The notes beneath the pieces are model-generated. The model was not told the DNA's origin. It did no database searches and saw nothing but the letters and a program-made list of their open reading frames with translations. This document shows positions 59,996 through 64,000 of a stretch of DNA of 64,000 nucleotides, one piece after another. The DNA comes from CAVPDE01 sp963702565 (lineage in GTDB: Bacteria > Desulfobacterota > DSM-4660 > Desulfatiglandales > HGW-15): positions 62,001 to 126,000 of the forward strand of contig CAVPDE010000018.1 of assembly GCA_963702565.1 (NCBI GenBank). Direction: 5' to 3'. A program made the translations under genes and the position numbers. Each line of letters begins with the position of its first letter. The first letter of the stretch is position 1.

Positions 59996-61705
59996 ATGAC
60001 CGAGAACCGCTACGCCAGACTCAGAAAACTCATTCTGGCCACCATGATCCTGGTGCCGGCGATCCCCTTCTATATCGTCATGGGCATCGGGTACTACTAT
60101 TTCACGACGTCCATCGAAAACAGCACCATGGCGAGCATGAGGAGGATCGTCGAAGATCACCGGCAGATGATCGAGACGTTTCTAAGGGAGAGGAAATCGG
60201 ACCTCGAATTTGTGGCGGAATCATACACCTTTGACAATCTTGCGGACCCGATCTACCTCTACAAGGCCTTCAACCTCCTGCAGAACAAATCAGCAGCCTT
60301 TGTGGACCTGGGGGTCTTCAACGAAGAAGGCATTCATGTGACCTACCAAGGGCCCTACAAACTCATCGGAAGGGACTACGGCGCGGAGGACTGGTTCAAG
60401 GAGGTGATGAAACAGGGCTACTACATCAGCGACACCTTCATGGGATATCGAAGGGTCCCTCACTTCATTGTCGCCATCACACGGGAAGAGCCCGGAAGAA
60501 AATGGGTGCTCCGCTCCACCATTGACACCCAGTTTTTTACGCACCTGGTGGAAAGAGTGCGCATCGGCAAGACCGGCGAGGCTTACATCCTCAACGAAAA
60601 AGGCGTTCTTCAGACTCAGCGCCGATCCGGCGGAAATCTCATGGACCAAGATACGGATCATGCGGTTGGCCCGGCGCGCCATGAGGGGACCGACACCTTT
60701 TTGAAGAAAAACCAGAAAGGGGAGGAGTTCCTTTACGCCACCACCTGGCTGCAGGACAAGAAGTGGTTGCTGGTGGTGAGACGGGAAGAATCGGATGCGT
60801 TCCGGGACGTGCGGTCCGCTACTTTCCTGATCATGTTCATCAACGTGGTGGTCGGTGTGGGGATCATCATCGCGGCTTTTTATCTGACGAACAGCATTGT
60901 GCGCCGCATGGAAGGGATCGACACAGAGAAGGAGCAACTGGGCCAGCAGCTCGTCCGGGCGAGCCGGCTTGCGGAACTCGGGGAGATGGCGGCTGGATTT
61001 GCCCACGAGATCAACAATCCCCTGCAGATCATGACATCCGAACAGGCCCTGGTGGACACGATCTTTTCCGACATGATGCAAAAGGGTGATCTTAAAGAGT
61101 CCCAGGATCTCGCTGAGTTGAAGGATTCGATGGATCAGATCAAGCTGCAGATCGGGCGGTGCGCGAAGATCACTCAGGCGATTCTCAAATTCGGGAGGCA
61201 GAGCGAACCGGTCTCCAGGGACATCGATCTGGTCGCGTTTATCCCTGAAGCGACCAGCATGATTGTCAAGAAAGCCAATGTCAATGGCATCACGGTGAGA
61301 GAGGAAATCTCGGAGAAGACGCCTGTTATTCGAGGAGACCCTTCCATGCTTCAGCAGGTGTTGCTGAATCTTTACAACAATGCCATGGATGCCATTATGG
61401 AAAGGCACGGGACCGAGGGAGGCGAACTGGTCATTGCCTCAGCCCCTGATGAAAATGGGAAGGCCAAAATATCGGTCGGCGACAACGGCATCGGCATCAG
61501 CCCTGAAAACCTCAAGAAGATTTTCTCTCCTTTCTTCACAACCAAACCTGTGGGCAAGGGGACCGGGCTGGGTTTGTCGGTCTGTTTCGGGATTGTGGAC
61601 AGCATGGGGGGGGTGATGGAGGTGAGCAGCCAAAGAGGGGTGGGGACGACCTTCACCATACGGCTTCCCGCCGCACCACAAGTGGACTCACCACAGAGGC
61701 GCTGA
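59996..61705 (+). CDS. Cache-domain sensor histidine kinase 2
   Basis: 569 residues with the same plan as kinase 1: first helix (ATMILVPAIPFYIVMGIGYYYF), Cache-type extracytoplasmic domain (GVFNEEGIHVTYQGPYKLIGRDYGAEDWFKEVMKQGYYISDTFMGYR), second helix (FLIMFINVVVGVGIIIAAFYL), AAGFAHEINNPL (His337), QQVLLNLYNNAMDAIM, GDNGIGISPENL and FTTKPVGKGTGLGL. Clearly a paralogue of kinase 1 but with a different sensory part. The ATG starts ten bases after receiver 2. The last few codons run into a palindromic repeat that begins at 61691. Confidence 0.93.
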   Translation: MTENRYARLRKLILATMILVPAIPFYIVMGIGYYYFTTSIENSTMASMRRIVEDHRQMIETFLRERKSDLEFVAESYTFDNLADPIYLYKAFNLLQNKSAAFVDLGVFNEEGIHVTYQGPYKLIGRDYGAEDWFKEVMKQGYYISDTFMGYRRVPHFIVAITREEPGRKWVLRSTIDTQFFTHLVERVRIGKTGEAYILNEKGVLQTQRRSGGNLMDQDTDHAVGPARHEGTDTFLKKNQKGEEFLYATTWLQDKKWLLVVRREESDAFRDVRSATFLIMFINVVVGVGIIIAAFYLTNSIVRRMEGIDTEKEQLGQQLVRASRLAELGEMAAGFAHEINNPLQIMTSEQALVDTIFSDMMQKGDLKESQDLAELKDSMDQIKLQIGRCAKITQAILKFGRQSEPVSRDIDLVAFIPEATSMIVKKANVNGITVREEISEKTPVIRGDPSMLQQVLLNLYNNAMDAIMERHGTEGGELVIASAPDENGKAKISVGDNGIGISPENLKKIFSPFFTTKPVGKGTGLGLSVCFGIVDSMGGVMEVSSQRGVGTTFTIRLPAAPQVDSPQRR

Positions 61706-61915
61706 GGGCACAGAGAGGGAGATACCGATAGACGAAAAGGAACTCTCCAATCAATCAAGGGGGAATTTTCTTTTCGAGTGATTCCTGAATACTCGGGATT
61801 GGTGGGAATCTTTAGGGGAGACTCAATACGAAGAAGTAATAGGACAGAGTCTTTTTGTTTGTCGGCATCTCCCGAAAAACAAAAATTTCTCTCTGTGTCC
61901 TCTGTGTCTCTGTGG
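61691..61915. repeat. widely spaced inverted repeat of CACAGAGG words
   Basis: CCACAGAGGCGCTGAGGGCA, CAGAGAGGG (61691-61719) and the mirrored CTCTCTGTGTCCTCTGTGTC, TCTGTGG (~61889-61915) are reverse complements with mismatches. About 170 bases lie between. The left arm encodes the last four residues and stop of kinase 2. Words of the same kind occur at 16390 and near 23486. Confidence 0.6.
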
Positions 61916-61941
61916 TGAACTCATTATTCCGGAGGAAGAAA

Positions 61942-62394
61942 ATGGAGAAGATGAAGATGATGCTGGTGGACGATGAGGAGCGGTTTCTTGAAACCACCAA
62001 GAAGCTCCTTGAAAGGAAAGGCTATCAAGTGGCGACGGCAGTGAGCGGACCTGAGGCCCTCGACAAACTGCAGATGGAAAACATCCATGTCGTGATCCTG
62101 GATGTGAAGATGCCGGGCATGGACGGTATCGCTACCCTGAAAGCGATCAAGAACAGGTATCCCCTGGTCGAGGTGATCATGCTCACCGGGCATGCAACCG
62201 TCGAGTCTGCGGTGGAAGGGCTCAAGTCCGGAGCGACGGACTACCTGATGAAACCCACGAATATGGACGACCTGATCAGGAAAGCCGAAGATGCCTATGC
62301 CAAGAGGCAGGTGCTCGAAGAGAAAATCCGGGTAGCTCAGGCAAGGATGGCGCAGAGGTCGCCCTTGGAAATCCTTCGGGATACCAAGAAGTGA
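61942..62394 (+). CDS. single-domain response regulator (receiver 3)
   Basis: 150 residues, ATG with GGAGGAAG upstream. MLVDDEERFL, VVILDVKMPGMDG (Asp54), LTGHATVE and YLMKPTNM (Lys104). Very close to receivers 1 and 2; the C-terminal tail (KRQVLEEKIRVAQARMAQRSP...) is helical and lacks an output domain. It lies between kinase 2 and the third kinase. The open frame extends upstream to 61855, but the ribosome-binding site and paralogue alignment support 61942. Confidence 0.93.
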   Translation: MEKMKMMLVDDEERFLETTKKLLERKGYQVATAVSGPEALDKLQMENIHVVILDVKMPGMDGIATLKAIKNRYPLVEVIMLTGHATVESAVEGLKSGATDYLMKPTNMDDLIRKAEDAYAKRQVLEEKIRVAQARMAQRSPLEILRDTKK

Positions 62395-62399
62395 TGCGT

Positions 62400-62526
62400 T
62401 CGTAAAAAGCCCTGCGGTGTGAATCTGTCATTTCGACCGCAGGGAGAAATCTTTCCTTTTCAGCGTGTTAGTAGTTCAAGATTTCTCGCTACGCTCGAAA
62501 TGACATGAAAATGGCAGTTTTTACGA
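62400..62526. repeat. dispersed CGTAAAAA...TTTTTACG palindrome containing copy 2 of the TGTCATTTCG repeat
   Basis: TCGTAAAAA (62400-62408) pairs with TTTTTACGA (62518-62526) at the outer ends, and inside them TGTCATTTCGACCGCAGGGA (62426-62445) pairs with CTACGCTCGAAATGACA (62489-62505). This is a mosaic hairpin. The inner part matches the element at 57614, whereas the CGTAAAAA ends are seen here only. The layout is a common dispersed repeat of deltaproteobacterial genomes. Confidence 0.8.
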
Positions 62527-62580
62527 GTACACCAAGTAGTAATCCAGGCGGTATGGCGGGGAAGCATTTCCGGTTTTCAG

Positions 62581-64000
62581 ATGGAGAAAGAAGTTCGCCC
62601 GAGAATAGACAAGAGGGTCCTCATCGTCGTTGCAGGCATTGCCCTGATCTTTGTCGGAGCCGGTCTGGCGCTGGGGATTTGGACGGCCCTGGAGATGAGA
62701 GACCTGGTGGGAGATCAGTTCAACGAGCAGCAGCTCGCCCTGGCCCGGCACGTCTCCGTCCTGATTGAAAGGCAAATGCATTTCCTCGAGCGGGAGCTCC
62801 TCCTTCTCAGGAAGGCTCTCGCCATGCAGAAGTTCGATCCCGAAGCCTACTACCGGGAAATCCAGCAATCGTTCCAGCGAGTGCTCGAGAGCGGGGTCTG
62901 GAAGATCGAGATCCTGGATCTCAGCGGCCGCAGGGAATACGTCTTCATGCCCTACAGGCACTGGACCTGGAAAGAAACCCCTGCAGAGAGGATGACCATC
63001 CTTCCGCCTCCGGAAACGCTGGGTGAGGAAATCGTCTTCGCCTCCGACACGCAGATCAATCCCTCTGGGATCGGCCTGTTCATGGGAACGCTCCTCCCGG
63101 CCGAGTCTCCCATGGTGCTTTTGTTCAACCTCAACGTCTCCTGGTTTCTCACCCCCTTTCTGAGCGACATTCGTTCGGGAAAAACAGGATATGCCTGGCT
63201 GATCGATGAAAAGGGGAACTTCCTCTATCATCCCAACGCCGAGTTCATCGGAAAGAACTCCATCCAAATCCGCGAAGAAAAGTACCTGGACATTCCCCTG
63301 GGAGCGATCGGCGAGATCCAGCAGGAGAAAATGCTCAAGGGAGAGGAAGGGTCGGGGATCTATTATTCCGGCTGGCACAGGGGAATCACCGGCAAGATCA
63401 AGAAGCTCATCGCCTACAGCCCTGTGATCATTTCCCACCGGCCTCCCCACCTCTGGTCCGTTGCCGTGGTGGCGCCCACTTCGGAGATCGAGGACGTGGT
63501 TCACAGGGGATATGTGCGGCAGTTCCTTTTACAGGGCCTGGTGATCTTCGCCATCCTCTTTGCCGCCGCGGCCGTGCTCTTTTTCGAGATGAGGTGGTCC
63601 AGGGCTCTTGAAAAAAGGGTGAGCCAGAGAACGGAAGAGCTGAAAAAATCCGAAGAGAAATACCGCTCCCTGGTGGAAAGTGCGGAGGATTTTATCTTCA
63701 CCGTTGACTTGGACGGCCATTTCCAGTCTATGAACAGCTTCACGGCCATTTTCTTCGGGGGCCGGCCGGAGGATTTCATCGGCAAAGGCCTCTCCTCCCT
63801 TTTTCCGGAATTGGTCGCAGAGAAGCAGCTCAAGCTGGTGAAACTTGTGTTCCAATCGGGCAAGAGCGTTCGCGACGAATTCGAGATTCCCCTCGGGGAT
63901 CACACCACCTGGATCAGCGCCAACTTCATGCCCCTCAAGAACGAAGAAGGCGCGGTGAACGCGGCGCTCTGCATTGCCCGGGACATCACGGAGAACAAGA
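62581..64000 (+). CDS. Cache- and PAS-domain sensor histidine kinase 3, 3' truncated by the window edge
   Basis: The frame opens at the ATG at 62581 and continues beyond base 64000 (473 residues visible). A first helix (VLIVVAGIALIFVGAGLALGIW), an extracytoplasmic Cache-type domain (LARHVSVLIERQMHFLERELLLL, SGKTGYAWLIDEKGNFLYHPNAEFIGKN, LWSVAVVAPTSEIEDVV), a second helix near residue 315 (LLQGLVIFAILFAAAAVLFF), a charged linker and a PAS domain (KYRSLVESAEDFIFTVDLDGHFQSMN, ARDITENK). The kinase core must lie to the right; it is called a kinase by analogy with the neighbours. There is no strong ribosome-binding site at 62581. Confidence 0.85.
   Translation, partial: MEKEVRPRIDKRVLIVVAGIALIFVGAGLALGIWTALEMRDLVGDQFNEQQLALARHVSVLIERQMHFLERELLLLRKALAMQKFDPEAYYREIQQSFQRVLESGVWKIEILDLSGRREYVFMPYRHWTWKETPAERMTILPPPETLGEEIVFASDTQINPSGIGLFMGTLLPAESPMVLLFNLNVSWFLTPFLSDIRSGKTGYAWLIDEKGNFLYHPNAEFIGKNSIQIREEKYLDIPLGAIGEIQQEKMLKGEEGSGIYYSGWHRGITGKIKKLIAYSPVIISHRPPHLWSVAVVAPTSEIEDVVHRGYVRQFLLQGLVIFAILFAAAAVLFFEMRWSRALEKRVSQRTEELKKSEEKYRSLVESAEDFIFTVDLDGHFQSMNSFTAIFFGGRPEDFIGKGLSSLFPELVAEKQLKLVKLVFQSGKSVRDEFEIPLGDHTTWISANFMPLKNEEGAVNAALCIARDITENK

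Overview
The window reads as chromosomal DNA of an anaerobic deltaproteobacterium (Desulfobacterota). The inference rests on gene content: a soluble NuoEFG-like/Nfn flavin and iron-sulfur cluster, a cytoplasmic molybdopterin oxidoreductase, paired acyl-CoA dehydrogenases, AICAR transformylase without a cyclohydrolase domain, bactofilin, DUF2889/DUF169/DUF362 proteins, Cache-type histidine kinases with single-domain receivers, and a dispersed palindrome with CGTAAAAA/TTTTTACG ends that I associate with deltaproteobacterial genomes. No species can be named. No phage, CRISPR, rRNA or intact insertion sequence was seen.

Layout. 0-3.6 kb: end of a C_GCAxxG_C_C protein, a queuosine-precursor transporter, two acyl-CoA dehydrogenases. 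3.6-9.5 kb (minus): a DUF362 Tat protein with a small exported partner; an ECF sigma factor/anti-sigma/DUF3106 repeat-protein operon; a GT-B-like protein with mannose-6-phosphate isomerase. 9.6-15.4 kb (plus): a cNMP-PilZ protein, then a TetR-RND efflux operon with a clear promoter and palindromic operator. 15.4-25.4 kb: a MITE-like element, a bactofilin fusion, a CMD-family protein, an MFS transporter, a very large MscK-like channel, a GIY-YIG protein, tRNA-Pro, FolE2, a GxxExxY protein and AICAR transformylase.

25.4-36.5 kb is the most striking block: a Cys-rich unknown, a DRTGG protein, a 290-bp palindromic element, NuoE/NuoF/NuoG-like subunits, an NfnA/NfnB-like pair, a second DRTGG protein, a small HATPase and an iron-hydrogenase-like protein that keeps the four H-cluster cysteines but has lost other active-site residues. 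No intact catalytic hydrogenase or formate dehydrogenase lies in the cluster, so it looks like a regulated NAD(P)H/ferredoxin electron-transfer module whose terminal partner is elsewhere or new.

36.5-48.7 kb: a minus-strand EndoQ-like PHP nuclease fused to a UvrD-type helicase and carrying an in-frame palindromic element; then DedA, a molybdopterin oxidoreductase, an unknown, a DUF2889-PHP fusion, a DUF169-CoaE fusion, an MBL hydrolase and an acyl-CoA ligase. 49-64 kb: a CBS-ACT protein, a lone receiver, a TSUP exporter with a two-helix membrane partner, a PEP-synthase-like protein with an unfamiliar C-terminal domain, an SLC13/DASS transporter, and three Cache histidine kinases alternating with single-domain receivers. 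This looks like one anion-transport and signalling locus.

Intergenic spaces are rich in palindromes. Several consist of short words repeated in tandem and then in reverse complement, two are MITE-like, and two belong to a TGTCATTTCG...CGAAATGACA family. Coordinates of start codons were adjusted by ribosome-binding site and family alignment; alternatives are given in the entries.
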